The position numbers and the translations under genes are program-made. This document shows, piece after piece, positions 8,195 through 16,825 of a DNA stretch of 64,000 nt (its first letter is position 1; each line of letters starts with the position of its first letter). Origin of the DNA: JAAGZL01 sp050288625 (GTDB taxonomy: Bacteria > Pseudomonadota > Gammaproteobacteria > Chromatiales > Chromatiaceae); contig JBNKEE010000036.1 in NCBI GenBank assembly GCA_050288625.1, positions 1-64,000 on the forward strand, in the 5' to 3' direction. The notes below the pieces were generated by a model. That model had not been told where the DNA came from, did no database searches, and saw nothing but the letters and a program-made list of their open reading frames with translations.

Positions 8195-8722
8195 TTATTT
8201 GGCTCCGAGAAAACCCTGCACCTTTGCGCCCAGCTTGATGAGTTTCTGCAGGGTGGTTTTTGGCAGGATCTTTATTTGTTCATGCCAGGTATCCAGGGTT
8301 TCCATAAACTCAAGTACCTCCTTCATACGTTTTTTCACCTCTGAAGGCGTTTGCCTGTCATCATCACTCTCAAGTACGCATTCGCGCAGGACCGAAATGG
8401 TTGGATCAAGTTCTCGCTGCTTGCGACCCTCCATGATGGTGTAGAAGAGTTCCCAGGGATCTTTCATCGTTGTAAAATGATCTCTACGATCCTTCAACAG
8501 GTGGACTACTTTGACCAGTTTCCATGCCTGAAGCTCTTTTATACTGGTGCTTACGTTGGAGCGGGCAACGCCAAGGGTTTCAGTGATCTCTTCGGCATTC
8601 ATGGGATTTGAGGAGAGATAGAGCAGTGCGTGAATCTGTGCTACGGTGCGGTTGACGCCCCAACGGGTTCCCATCTCACCCCAATGTAGAATATATTTTT
8701 CCATGACAGGTGTTAGTTTCAT
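8195..8722 (-). CDS. GbsR/MarR-family transcriptional regulator
   Basis: A 175-residue winged-helix regulator from the ATG at 8722. The N-terminal DNA-binding domain has the GbsR-type pattern: GVNRTVAQIHALLYLSSNPM, then AEEITETLGVARSNVSTSIK as the helix-turn-helix, and a wing with KDRRDHF. The C-terminal half (about 100-175) is helical and probably dimerises. An in-frame TTG at 8728 adds two residues. It is the first gene of the leftward operon. Two similar palindromes, one before this gene and one after it, suggest it represses itself and the downstream membrane/SDR genes. The effector is unknown. Confidence 0.83.
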   Translation of the reverse strand: MKLTPVMEKYILHWGEMGTRWGVNRTVAQIHALLYLSSNPMNAEEITETLGVARSNVSTSIKELQAWKLVKVVHLLKDRRDHFTTMKDPWELFYTIMEGRKQRELDPTISVLRECVLESDDDRQTPSEVKKRMKEVLEFMETLDTWHEQIKILPKTTLQKLIKLGAKVQGFLGAK

Positions 8723-8738
8723 TATCAATAATCCATTA

Positions 8739-8758
8739 ATTTCAGTTAATACAGAAAA
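8739..8758 (-). promoter_or_regulatory. Palindromic operator 2, in front of the GbsR/MarR-type regulator
   Basis: ATTTCAGT-TAAT-ACAGAAAA is an inverted repeat with the same arms and spacing as the site at 8159-8178, differing by one base in the core 7-base arms. It lies about 17-36 bases upstream of the regulator ATG and is also preceded by CATTA. This fits autoregulation. Confidence 0.6.
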
Positions 8759-9016
8759 TAGTGAATGATTGGTGTTATGTCAAGGTCAATATTTAACAAT
8801 GCACCTTTGAAAACGGTATATTTTAACAACCAGGTTTAGTGTATCTGTCTGAAAACGTATATTTCCAGCTAATCTAGCATATTCCCTATATAGCAAATGA
8901 TGAAATATCCTACATCTACTTAGGTAAAATTCCATAGAGAAAACATAGTATTTACGGTTACATTTGTTCACAGGCATAAGCTAGACATCTAAGGAATGTT
9001 TACATAAGGAAGCTTA
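8759..9016. other. AT-rich intergenic region
   Basis: Between the leftward regulator operon and the candidate small gene at 9017. It must contain the regulator promoter and possibly a rightward promoter for the small transcript. No gene, repeat or strong structure was seen. Confidence 0.4.
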
Positions 9017-9142
9017 ATGGAAGCGCATGGCGCCAGTGAGGTGCAGCAGGGAGGCGCTGCAGGGATGCACGACTTAGATTGGGCCGGTTACCATAATCTG
9101 GTAATCGGCCTTTTTTTAGAATATTCGGTATCGCTCAGTTAA
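9017..9142 (+). CDS. Candidate 41-residue small protein, or a small-RNA gene
   Basis: An ATG at 9017 follows AAGGA with 6-base spacing and opens a 41-codon frame, MEAHGASEVQQGGAAGMHDL and onward to a short hydrophobic end (NLVIGLFLEYSVSLS). The same DNA forms a strong terminator with a T-run inside the frame (9082-9117). A full-length mRNA would therefore need read-through. The alternative is a small RNA ending at about 9117, whose upstream part also folds (GTGCAGC paired with GCTGC and TGCAC). The frame overlaps the end of the convergent HDOD gene by 8 bases. Confidence 0.3.
   Translation: MEAHGASEVQQGGAAGMHDLDWAGYHNLVIGLFLEYSVSLS
9082..9117 (+). terminator. Strong rho-independent terminator
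   Basis: GGCCGGTTACCA pairs with TGGTAATCGGCC over 12 base pairs (one G-T wobble) around a TAATC loop, followed by seven T. It reads rightward, yet there is no established rightward gene before it for more than 4 kb, back to the tRNA. Confidence 0.85.
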
Positions 9143-9971
9143 GAAGCATCTCCTGAACCCCCTCTACCTCTTCGGCCACACCATCTATAGTTATGATTTC
9201 AACCTCCGGTTCAAGACCTATCTTGCCGAATGAAGGTATTTGGGTCCAGTCTGACTGTGCATGCGGATGATCTGCCGACAGGGTCTGTAGTCTTGCGACG
9301 ATAACCAAGTCGACAAAATCTGCTTTGTTGCCGCCATCGTAGCTCAAATTCTGATAGTTTTTCGGGATCTTGCACATAGTATCTGGGAACCCCCATTCAG
9401 TTAGTATGGTTTCACCTATTGTCGGTCCCACTCTATCGATTATTTCTCTCAGTTTGATTCCGTCATCCACAAGTTCAGGATAGTCTTCAGCCATGGTGAT
9501 GACAGGAAGTGATCCGATATTGTGCACCAGTCCTGCCAGCATGGCCTTTTCCGCCTGTAGGTATGGCACCTGTTTCGACAGGGCGCGGCTGAGTGCTGCT
9601 ATCTGGACACTATGTTCCCATTCTGCATGTAGTTGTTGGTCCATAGTGTCGGATGTGGCCTGGAAAATCTGCCTCATTGCCAAGCTGGTAATCAGGGTGC
9701 GGATGAGCTTGGTGCCTAACCTGGTTACGGCCATCTGGATGCTGTCTATAACCATGCGCCCTCTGTAGAGTGGGCTGTTTGCCACCTGAAGGAGACGGGC
9801 CGATAGAGCCGCGTCTGTGGCCACCATATCTGCTATCTGTTCGGCTGATGTGTCTTCGCTTTCAACAGAGTCCCGGATGCGTAAGGCTACCTCGGGGAGG
9901 GTCGGCAAGGTAATGGTGTTGTTTTTTATAGCCTTGAGGAGCTTGTCCAAAAATTCCTGCGCGTCGACCAT
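9135..9971 (-). CDS. HDOD-domain signalling protein
   Basis: A 278-residue single-domain HDOD protein. The pattern LPTLPEVALRIRDSVESEDT, VATDAALSARLLQVANSPLY, AVTRLGTKLIRTLITSLAMR and GLVHNIGSLPVI is typical, with the HD motif reduced to HN as is normal in HDOD. These proteins are non-catalytic relatives of HD-GYP enzymes that scaffold stress, motility or second-messenger responses. It is a single gene here, and many c-di-GMP genes lie further along. The last 8 bases overlap the convergent small frame ending at 9142. Confidence 0.88.
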   Translation of the reverse strand: MVDAQEFLDKLLKAIKNNTITLPTLPEVALRIRDSVESEDTSAEQIADMVATDAALSARLLQVANSPLYRGRMVIDSIQMAVTRLGTKLIRTLITSLAMRQIFQATSDTMDQQLHAEWEHSVQIAALSRALSKQVPYLQAEKAMLAGLVHNIGSLPVITMAEDYPELVDDGIKLREIIDRVGPTIGETILTEWGFPDTMCKIPKNYQNLSYDGGNKADFVDLVIVARLQTLSADHPHAQSDWTQIPSFGKIGLEPEVEIITIDGVAEEVEGVQEMLLN

Positions 9972-10078
9972 GTTGGTTAAATCTCCCGCTGTTATGGTTT
10001 ATTACATGTTCAAGACTCAATACTTTATGTCGGCAATTTTTTCAATAAGTTAAGAGATTGTCGAAAATAATTCTGTTT

Positions 10079-11041
10079 CTATCTATCTTGGTCAAACTCG
10101 TAGGGCAAAGAGAGTATTTCAAGATTTGGTCCAGAGCATTTTTTTAGATGTATTGAACCTGCTTCAATAGAGCTGTTATCTATTACCGCCAACAGTTCAT
10201 ACCCACCCTCAGGCGCAGGTGCAGACATGACTATCTTTCCGGTCCTTTGACCTGATTCGGTTCCGGCAGAGGAATAGAGATCATCTCCGGGCTGTGGCCG
10301 GGTAGAGCAGTCTGTTCTAGCTAGATACATACGGCGTTTGAGTTCTCCGAGATATTTCATCCTGGCGACCACCTCTTGACCTACATAACACCCTTTGTCG
10401 AAGCTGACACCATCTAACAACTGCATATTAACCATTTGTGGTACAAATGCTTCTACTGTTCCGGCATGTATGGTTGGGATGCCGGAACGGATATCCAGTA
10501 GATACCATAGTTCAGGATCAGTAATTTTGGCCTGGCTTGATATCTCTTGCCGCAGTTCGTCAATTTGGCTGGATTGACCAAAGATCTCAAAGCGTGGCGT
10601 AGTGCCAGAAATATTCATCAATGTTACGCTGTCTTGTTCAGCTGAATCGCCCGGTGAGGTCGGTATGGTCTTGAATATAGTGGCTAAGAGTTCGGCCGAA
10701 CAGTATCCAGCCAGCCCAATGGCAGTCAGTTGATCGCTAGCGTTCTCCAAGGTGACTTGTGATCTCAAGATATACATGGATAGACGTTTTAACATCATCT
10801 CATGAGTGTCGTTGGGGAGTTGCAGTATGTAGGTACCTTGGTATGAGAAAACCCTGAAGTTGGCCAACATACGGCCTTTTGGTGTGCAGTATCCCCCCAT
10901 CTGGTGGTGTTCAGGTGTTACCTTGCGAATATCACTGGTGATTTGGCCCTGTAGAAAGGTCTCGGCATCGGCGCCTGATACCCTGATGAATCTCAGATGC
11001 GATAGGTTGAACAAGGAGCATTCATTTAACTGTTGGGTCAT
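10079..11041 (-). CDS. ygfZ: Folate-binding protein YgfZ
   Basis: Tetrahydrofolate-dependent protein that supports repair or assembly of Fe-S clusters in enzymes such as MiaB. The GcvT-like fold is seen in RVSGADAETFLQGQITSDI near the N-terminus, CTPKGRMLANFRVF after it, and the signature KGCYVGQEVVARMKYLG with its essential Cys. I place the start at 11041, with AGGAGA a few bases upstream; the longest frame reaches 11080. About 320 residues, as expected. It is divergent from the RNase II-like gene. Confidence 0.92.
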   Translation of the reverse strand: MTQQLNECSLFNLSHLRFIRVSGADAETFLQGQITSDIRKVTPEHHQMGGYCTPKGRMLANFRVFSYQGTYILQLPNDTHEMMLKRLSMYILRSQVTLENASDQLTAIGLAGYCSAELLATIFKTIPTSPGDSAEQDSVTLMNISGTTPRFEIFGQSSQIDELRQEISSQAKITDPELWYLLDIRSGIPTIHAGTVEAFVPQMVNMQLLDGVSFDKGCYVGQEVVARMKYLGELKRRMYLARTDCSTRPQPGDDLYSSAGTESGQRTGKIVMSAPAPEGGYELLAVIDNSSIEAGSIHLKKCSGPNLEILSLPYEFDQDR

Positions 11042-11114
11042 CACTTCTCCTAGGCGTGTCAATGCATAAGACGGTATCATACCCTTTGTTTTCCATCCAT
11101 GTGATTATAGTCGT

Positions 11115-12944
11115 ATGAGTTCTCAGACCCATCCACGTAGACCTGAACCTGGCAGCTTGGTTCTGTACAAGATCAGACCGGCAATCGTTGCTGCCGTCAG
11201 CGATAAGATAGATATTATGCTTGATGGCGATAAGACAAAACGGGTGCGTCCCAAAGATGTTTCTTTATTGCACCCTGGTCCAGTGTCTGGCCTGTCTGAA
11301 TTGGTTGAGCATGAAGGGAATATAGACGAGGCATGGGAACTTCTTTTGGGGGCGAAAACCAACCTGGCTGAGCTGACAGAGCTCATCTTCGGGGAATATA
11401 CTCCAGCTACGGCCTGGGCCGCTTGGCAGTTAGTGGCCGATGGCCTCTATTTTGAAGGCACCCCGGAATCAATCAACACCCGAAGCGCAGATCAGATAAA
11501 GGCAGATAGGGAGGAACGTGAATCCAAACTTGAAGCAGAAAGGTCATGGTCAGGACTCCTGGAGCGTATACAACAGAGTAGGATTGAGGATGATGATAGG
11601 GATAAGTTGATTGAGGTGGAGAAGTTGGCTCTAAGGCAGTCAGATCAAAGTCGGATCCTCAAGGCGCTGGGGTTTCAAGAAAAGATGGAGCATGCCCACC
11701 GGTTGCTATGTAAGGTAGGTTACTGGGATGAAGGTTTTAATCCATATCCTCAAAGACAGTCTTTGCCGGTAGTTGATCCTGAGTTACCGGTGCTATCCAT
11801 GGAGCAGGAGAAGCGCCTTGACCTTGCCCATCTGCCAGCATTTGCCATCGACGATGAAGGAAGTGAGGATCCGGATGATGCAATCAGTTTGGATGGAGAA
11901 CGTCTCTGGGTACATATTGCAGATGCCGCATCCCTGATTAGTCCAGATTCAGAAATCGACCTTGAGGCGAGAGAGAGGGGCGCTAATCTCTATCTTCCTG
12001 AGGGTACGGTGCATATGTTGCCGAGGGCCATAACCCACCGACTAGGATTGGGCCTGCATGAACAATCACCAGCATTATCGATTAGCTTTAGCCTAACGCA
12101 GGATGCCGAAATAACCGACACTCGTATTGAGTTGACCACTGTCAAGGTGACAAGACGCAGCTATGGCGATACTGATGGGCTGATCACTGAACAACCTTTT
12201 GCCAAATTAGCGGATATGGCTCAGCGTTATCGCAAACGCAGGGTAAATTTTGGAGCCAAAGGTATAGACTTGCCTGAGGTGAGCGTGCGAGTGGTGGGTG
12301 GAAAGGTATTGGTTCGTCCACTTGAACGATCAAGCAGCAGAGATATGGTCACAGATGTGATGCTGATGGCGGGTGAGGCGGTGGCCAGATATTGTCTGGA
12401 GCATCAAATTCCAATCCCTTTTGCCACCCAAACGCCACCTGAGTCTGAACTGCAAACAGATGGGCTCGCCGCTATGTATGCATGCCGCAGGCTATTCCAG
12501 CCAAGTCGTCACAAGACTCTGGAAGAACCTCACTCAGGTCTTGGGTTGGAGGTATATAGCAGGGTCACCAGTCCACTGCGTCGCTACCTGGATCTTGTTG
12601 TGCACCAGCAATTACGATCTCATCTATTAGATGAGGATTTGTTGAGTAATCAGCAGATTTCAGATCGTATCGCGATAGCGGAGATGGCTGGTGCAAAAGT
12701 GCGTAAGGCCGAAAGATTGTCGAACAACCACTGGAAGATGATCTATCTGAAGCAGAATCCTGAATGGAAAGGGAAGGGAGTTGTGGTGGAGATGAAGGAC
12801 GGACGTGCTACTGTCCTGATACCGGAGCTGGCTCTTGAAACCAAAATAAGAATAGGCAAGGATTTAGAGCTAGATAGCGAGCATGATCTGAAACTGCTCG
12901 AGGTGGATATACCAGAATTACTAGCTCGGTTCCGGATCGTTTGA
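11115..12944 (+). CDS. RNase II-family (RNB domain) exoribonuclease
   Basis: A 609-residue 3'-5' exoribonuclease-like protein. The RNB catalytic core starts at about residue 240: FAIDDEGSEDPDDAISLDG contains the Asp cluster that binds the two metals, followed by WVHIADAASLI and the YLPEGTVHMLP block. The C-terminal RNB motif SRVTSPLRRYLDLVVHQQL is intact. A short oligonucleotide-binding-like tail follows (VVVEMKDGRATVLIPELAL). It lacks the cold-shock domains of RNase R, and the N-terminal 200 residues are divergent. Probably general RNA turnover. Confidence 0.88.
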   Translation: MSSQTHPRRPEPGSLVLYKIRPAIVAAVSDKIDIMLDGDKTKRVRPKDVSLLHPGPVSGLSELVEHEGNIDEAWELLLGAKTNLAELTELIFGEYTPATAWAAWQLVADGLYFEGTPESINTRSADQIKADREERESKLEAERSWSGLLERIQQSRIEDDDRDKLIEVEKLALRQSDQSRILKALGFQEKMEHAHRLLCKVGYWDEGFNPYPQRQSLPVVDPELPVLSMEQEKRLDLAHLPAFAIDDEGSEDPDDAISLDGERLWVHIADAASLISPDSEIDLEARERGANLYLPEGTVHMLPRAITHRLGLGLHEQSPALSISFSLTQDAEITDTRIELTTVKVTRRSYGDTDGLITEQPFAKLADMAQRYRKRRVNFGAKGIDLPEVSVRVVGGKVLVRPLERSSSRDMVTDVMLMAGEAVARYCLEHQIPIPFATQTPPESELQTDGLAAMYACRRLFQPSRHKTLEEPHSGLGLEVYSRVTSPLRRYLDLVVHQQLRSHLLDEDLLSNQQISDRIAIAEMAGAKVRKAERLSNNHWKMIYLKQNPEWKGKGVVVEMKDGRATVLIPELALETKIRIGKDLELDSEHDLKLLEVDIPELLARFRIV

Positions 12945-13133
12945 TAAGTCCAAGAATCTATTAATACAGACCTAAATGTTTCTTTTCTGACAATGCTTTC
13001 TTTATGGGTTATCCTGAAACAACCATCATCAAGTTGGCATAAACAGAAGATCAATAGTGGTGAAGGCAGGCCGTTCTGAACGCGATAGATTGATTAGGCG
13101 CTGAATTAATTCTGTTTGCCAGAGGAGAAGATA

Positions 13134-13487
13134 ATGATCTGTAACAGGTTGCAGATTATTGTAGTCTGTTTGTCTTTAATACCGCTCTCGGTCAGCGCAG
13201 AATCTGTTACAGGCAAGGCTGCCATGACTGGAAGGGATATTGTATTTAGCCGCAATAAAGGTAATTGCATATCCTGCCATGCGATAGAGGGTTCTGAATC
13301 TCCTGGGAATATTGGTCCACCTCTAGTCCATATTCAAAAAAGATTTCCTGATAAAAGGAAGCTAAGGGCACAGATATGGGATGCAACCATGATGAATACA
13401 GAATCATCTATGCCCCCATTTGGACGCTTCAAGATAATCTCTGAATCTGAGATTGATTTAGTCACAGAGTTCATTTGGACTCTTTAA
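13134..13487 (+). CDS. soxX: SoxX, c-type cytochrome of the SoxAX complex
   Basis: Periplasmic monohaem cytochrome that, with SoxA, oxidatively couples thiosulfate to the SoxYZ carrier. From the ATG at 13134, preceded by GAGGAG, it has about 117 residues. A Sec signal (IIVVCLSLIPLSVSAES) leads into GRDIVFSRNKGNCISCHAIE with the CxxCH haem site, then GNIGPPL and the SMPPFGRF region with the distal Met ligand. Length and motifs fit SoxX. It is the first gene of a soxXAK operon and its end overlaps the possible TTG start of soxA. Confidence 0.92.
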   Translation: MICNRLQIIVVCLSLIPLSVSAESVTGKAAMTGRDIVFSRNKGNCISCHAIEGSESPGNIGPPLVHIQKRFPDKRKLRAQIWDATMMNTESSMPPFGRFKIISESEIDLVTEFIWTL

Positions 13488-13498
13488 AACACCATCTC

Positions 13499-14344
13499 AT
13501 GTTTAACTTTTCTGGTAATTCTGTGATATTGAAGCTGACGCTGTATGTATTGATGCTACCCAATATTGTTTTGGCATCTCCCGAGGATGATAGAGAGGCG
13601 TTTAGAGAGTTTTATAAGAAACGATTCCCAACTGTAGCTATAGCTGATTATGCTAATGGTGTTTATGTCATTGATAGAGCCGGACACGAAAACTGGAAGG
13701 CCATAGAAGAGTTTCCTCCATATGAACCATTTATCGAACATGGGAGGCTGATGTGGGAAAAGCCGTTTACCAATGGAAAATCCTACCAAGACTGTTTTCC
13801 TGACGGACCGGCAATGGCCCACAAATACCCGCGATGGGATAAGGCGAAGGGCATAGTAGTTACGCTCCCACTGGCTATCAATCAGTGCCTGCGAGCTAAT
13901 GGAGAAAGAGCACTTCCATATAAAAAAGGCCCTATAAACGATATCCTTTCATATATCTCATACCAGTCCCGTGGTCAGATTACTAATGTAATCATCCCCA
14001 ATGATGATCAGCGTGCTCTGGCTGCTTACGAACAGGGAAAGAAGTTCTATTTCACTAGACGCGGTCAGCTTAATTTTTCCTGCGCAACTTGCCACCTACA
14101 GAATGCAGGCAAATATCTTCGCGCCGAAAAATTGGGTCCGACTCTTGGGCATACAACGCATTGGCCAGCATATAGATCGAAATGGGGGAGTGTCGGAACC
14201 TTGCATCGCAGGTTCTCCGGTTGTAATGAACAGGTGCGGGCCGCACCGTTCAAGGCACAGGGTATGCAGTACAGAAACCTGGAATATTTTTTAACATATA
14301 TAAGTAATGGGTTGCCCCTTAATGGCCCTGGATCGCGTAAATAG
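13499..14344 (+). CDS. soxA: SoxA, L-cysteine S-thiosulfotransferase subunit (monohaem type)
   Basis: Catalytic subunit of SoxAX. From the ATG at 13499 it has 281 residues with a signal peptide (LTLYVLMLPNIVLASPE). Only one CxxCH is present (SCATCHLQNAGKY); the first haem site of dihaem SoxA is replaced by SYQDCFPDGPAM, so this is the monohaem form. RFSGCNEQVRAAPF carries the Cys expected to be the active-site cysteine haem ligand. A TTG at 13475 would extend it by 8 residues. It lies between soxX and soxK; no soxYZ or soxB is present in the window. Confidence 0.92.
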   Translation: MFNFSGNSVILKLTLYVLMLPNIVLASPEDDREAFREFYKKRFPTVAIADYANGVYVIDRAGHENWKAIEEFPPYEPFIEHGRLMWEKPFTNGKSYQDCFPDGPAMAHKYPRWDKAKGIVVTLPLAINQCLRANGERALPYKKGPINDILSYISYQSRGQITNVIIPNDDQRALAAYEQGKKFYFTRRGQLNFSCATCHLQNAGKYLRAEKLGPTLGHTTHWPAYRSKWGSVGTLHRRFSGCNEQVRAAPFKAQGMQYRNLEYFLTYISNGLPLNGPGSRK

Positions 14345-14365
14345 GGGATGATATTGGAGGTCTCT

Positions 14366-14713
14366 ATGCAAATCAGAATGTGGCTTGGGGTATGGATACT
14401 AATAGCGGTATTCTTAACATCATCAACATTGACTTCTGGTGAGGAGAGGTTAAGGACAGATGTATTGGAATTAGATGCGAAGAGTGCCATATCAGCCGCA
14501 GTAGTTGCTCGAGAACAGGCTGCATCAGTGGAAGGGGAATGGAGAGATACCGCCGAATTGATTATGAAGGCAAAGGCCGCCCTTAGTATTGGTGATTATG
14601 TAATGGCTATGTCGCTCGCAAAAGAGGCACAAACCCATAGTAATTTGGGCTATTCACAGGCGATGTCGCAACGAGAGATTAAAATACCTTCCTATTTCAA
14701 CAGTAAGCAATAA
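14366..14713 (+). CDS. soxK: SoxK, SoxXA-binding protein
   Basis: A 115-residue exported protein beginning MQIRMWLGVWILIAVFLTSS, with GGAGG just upstream of the ATG at 14366. The mature part is helical (AAVVAREQAASVEGEWRDT, AELIMKAKAALSIGDYVMAM, SLAKEAQTHSNLGYSQAMSQ), the pattern of the small SoxXA-binding protein (SoxK) found after soxA in gammaproteobacterial sulfur oxidisers. It binds SoxAX and raises its activity. Its place directly after soxA supports the call. Confidence 0.82.
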   Translation: MQIRMWLGVWILIAVFLTSSTLTSGEERLRTDVLELDAKSAISAAVVAREQAASVEGEWRDTAELIMKAKAALSIGDYVMAMSLAKEAQTHSNLGYSQAMSQREIKIPSYFNSKQ

Positions 14714-14779
14714 TTGTAATGTCGATTATTAATGTCTCAATATCTATACTCATAGAATGCACTGTAGACTTTGTAATCA

Positions 14780-14977
14780 ATGAATAAAACAAAAGATCCG
14801 TATAGCTCATGTGCCTTTTGTCGTTTTATGCGTAGCCTTGCATTTAGCGCCATTGGGGCCGGCGTTGTTGGGTATTCAGCATTATACTTGGGGGTATCTC
14901 GCGAGAACGCAATCTATGCCGCATTTATTGGAGCCATGGCGGCTGTGGTATGGGTTAGTAGAAAAAAACAGGGATAA
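14780..14977 (+). CDS. Small membrane protein downstream of soxXAK
   Basis: A 65-residue protein with a CAFCRF (CxxC) near the N-terminus and two hydrophobic helices (LAFSAIGAGVVGYSALYLGV and AIYAAFIGAMAAVVWVS), ending in a basic RKKQG tail. It follows soxK on the same strand after 66 bases and may be a late operon member. No family is recognised. The CxxC pair could bind a metal, but that is speculation. Confidence 0.55.
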   Translation: MNKTKDPYSSCAFCRFMRSLAFSAIGAGVVGYSALYLGVSRENAIYAAFIGAMAAVVWVSRKKQG

Positions 14978-14993
14978 TGCTTATTCGTGATGT

Positions 14994-15596
14994 TTAGCGA
15001 CCCGCTATGATCTGCTCAATTCTTAGCCTTTCTTCCGGTGTGTTGATATTGATGAATGCATCAGGATTATCTGAAAAGTCGACCAAAGCCGGTTGTTGCC
15101 GTTCTATCCAGAGCTGGAGCTTCCGATCTCCAGCATCTAAGTAGGAATAAATTTCCTTAAGCACCTCTCTTCTAAATAGTGCAAATACAGATTGCATTCG
15201 CTGGCCATCGTGGGCTACTGCTACCATAGATAAACCTTCACACAGTCTCTTTTTTAGTCTGGTGGCAAGATCTTTTGGAATCCAGGGGCAATCGCATGGA
15301 ACTGTAAGGACTAGATCTGTTGTTGCAGCCTCGATACCTGAAGCTATACCTGCAAGAGGTCCTGAAAAATCTCGTTTTTTGTCCTGAACTACCCTTAAAC
15401 CATACTTACTATACATGTCTTTACTACGATTGGCATTGATCAATAGATCATCTACTTGGGGCCTAATGACCTCAATAACATATTCGATCATTGGTCTTCC
15501 AGCCAGGCTTAGAAGTCCTTTATCCCGTCCGTGCATGCGGTTGGCCTTACCGCCGGCCAAAATCACACCGGTTATCTTATCTGAGACTTGGTTCAA
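14994..15596 (-). CDS. mobA: Molybdenum cofactor guanylyltransferase MobA
   Basis: Transfers GMP from GTP to molybdopterin to make the bis-MGD cofactor. The 200-residue protein has the nucleotidyltransferase signature VILAGGKANRMHGRDKGLL, followed by GPLAGIASGIEA and VPCDCPWIPKDL, which hold the GTP- and metal-binding residues. The C-terminal FININTPEERL is also typical. A complete, normal-length MobA. It converges with the small gene after soxK and is divergent from rpfF. Confidence 0.93.
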   Translation of the reverse strand: MNQVSDKITGVILAGGKANRMHGRDKGLLSLAGRPMIEYVIEVIRPQVDDLLINANRSKDMYSKYGLRVVQDKKRDFSGPLAGIASGIEAATTDLVLTVPCDCPWIPKDLATRLKKRLCEGLSMVAVAHDGQRMQSVFALFRREVLKEIYSYLDAGDRKLQLWIERQQPALVDFSDNPDAFININTPEERLRIEQIIAGR

Positions 15597-15922
15597 GTGC
15601 TTATTCCGAAAAAGTCATTGTTTTGTTCTTCCAAATGAGGTGGAATTATATCCCCAGTTTATCTAGGCCTAAACATAAAATCAGAGCTAGGGATATCTGG
15701 ACAACTCAGACATTCCTTACATTAAGAGCTGATTATGTGAATAGCCTGATTATGGACAATAGGGAAAAATAATAATGTCCTGAAATCATGGGTGGTTCCT
15801 CATTTTACATGAAAAATCGCATATATTGTGGTTTTTATGCAAAAAACTACTATATATATGTAATGAGAATAAAAAAAATCTACATACTAAGTATGTTTTT
15901 CAGATGATAAAGAGGGGTTAGT
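15597..15922. other. mobA-rpfF intergenic region with inverted repeat
   Basis: Divergent promoters are expected here. A short palindrome, ACATACT-A-AGTATGT, lies at 15882-15896, 26 bases before the rpfF ATG, with A-runs before it and T-runs after it. It may be an operator or a weak leader hairpin. AGAGGGG just before the ATG is the rpfF ribosome site. The rest is AT-rich without recognisable genes. Confidence 0.45.
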
Positions 15923-16825
15923 ATGATTATTGAGCGCCATTTGCGAACGGAAGATCACGGTAATTTCAAGTACTTGAACGTTAGGCATGAGCCTGATTAT
16001 AGGGCTGTTTGGACTACTCTTAGTTATCCAGACAGGCCTTGTGTAAGTCTGGACTTGTTACGGGAGATGGAACAGGTACAGAAAAAGATTGGTCAGGATG
16101 CGAAAGAGGGTTATGAGCAGGCAAGTGAATCACGCCTGCTTTATCAGATCATAGCTTCGGATCGACAGGGTGTATTTAATCTCGGCGGCGATTTGAAATA
16201 TTTTACTCAGCTGATTAGGGCAAAGGATCGCGAAAGGTTGTTTGAGTATGCAAAACTCAGTATAGATCTAGCATATCCATTGGCTACGAGCTATGGAATA
16301 CCGTTTACTACCATATCTTTGGTGCAAGGTGAGGCCCTAGGTGGAGGTTTTGAGGGTGCCTTATCGACAAATATACTCATTGCTGAAAGGGGTTCAAAGT
16401 TCGGTTTTCCCGAGACAGTTTTTGGCATGTTTCCAGGCATGGGCGCGTTCAGCTTTTTGGCTAGACGCCTCTCTCCATCCATGGCCAAGAGGATTATAAA
16501 CAGCGGTAAGGTATATTCTGCCGAAGAGCTATATGACATGGGTGTGGTTGACGTATTAGCACCAGATGGCAAAGGGAAGCAGGCTGTTTATGAGTACATG
16601 CAGCACAGGCAAAACCGCCATCTTGGGTATCAAGGCGTTGATATTCTAGCCGACCAGTTTAACCCTCTGACCTATAAGGAGTTGCTGGATGTAATAGTTC
16701 TTTGGGTAGACACCGCCATGCAGCTGTCTGACAAGAATCTTAGATTGATGGAGTATCTAATAAGGGCGCAAGAAAAACGCTGGACGGGGGCTGAAGAGGA
16801 CAGGGTAATAACTATCGCAGGCTAA
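15923..16825 (+). CDS. rpfF: RpfF, DSF (cis-2-unsaturated fatty acid) synthase
   Basis: Crotonase-fold enzyme that dehydrates 3-hydroxyacyl-ACP and releases the cis-2 fatty acid used as diffusible signal factor. At 300 residues it has the RpfF oxyanion motif FNLGGDLKYF and the two catalytic Glu residues: E144 in QGEALGGGFEGAL and E164 in FGFPETVFGMFPGMG. They are 20 residues apart, the same spacing as E141 and E161 of Xanthomonas RpfF. Its 3' end overlaps the convergent rpfC by 4 bases, an arrangement also known from Xanthomonas. The neighbouring ACP and ketosynthase could supply its substrate. Confidence 0.9.
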   Translation: MIIERHLRTEDHGNFKYLNVRHEPDYRAVWTTLSYPDRPCVSLDLLREMEQVQKKIGQDAKEGYEQASESRLLYQIIASDRQGVFNLGGDLKYFTQLIRAKDRERLFEYAKLSIDLAYPLATSYGIPFTTISLVQGEALGGGFEGALSTNILIAERGSKFGFPETVFGMFPGMGAFSFLARRLSPSMAKRIINSGKVYSAEELYDMGVVDVLAPDGKGKQAVYEYMQHRQNRHLGYQGVDILADQFNPLTYKELLDVIVLWVDTAMQLSDKNLRLMEYLIRAQEKRWTGAEEDRVITIAG

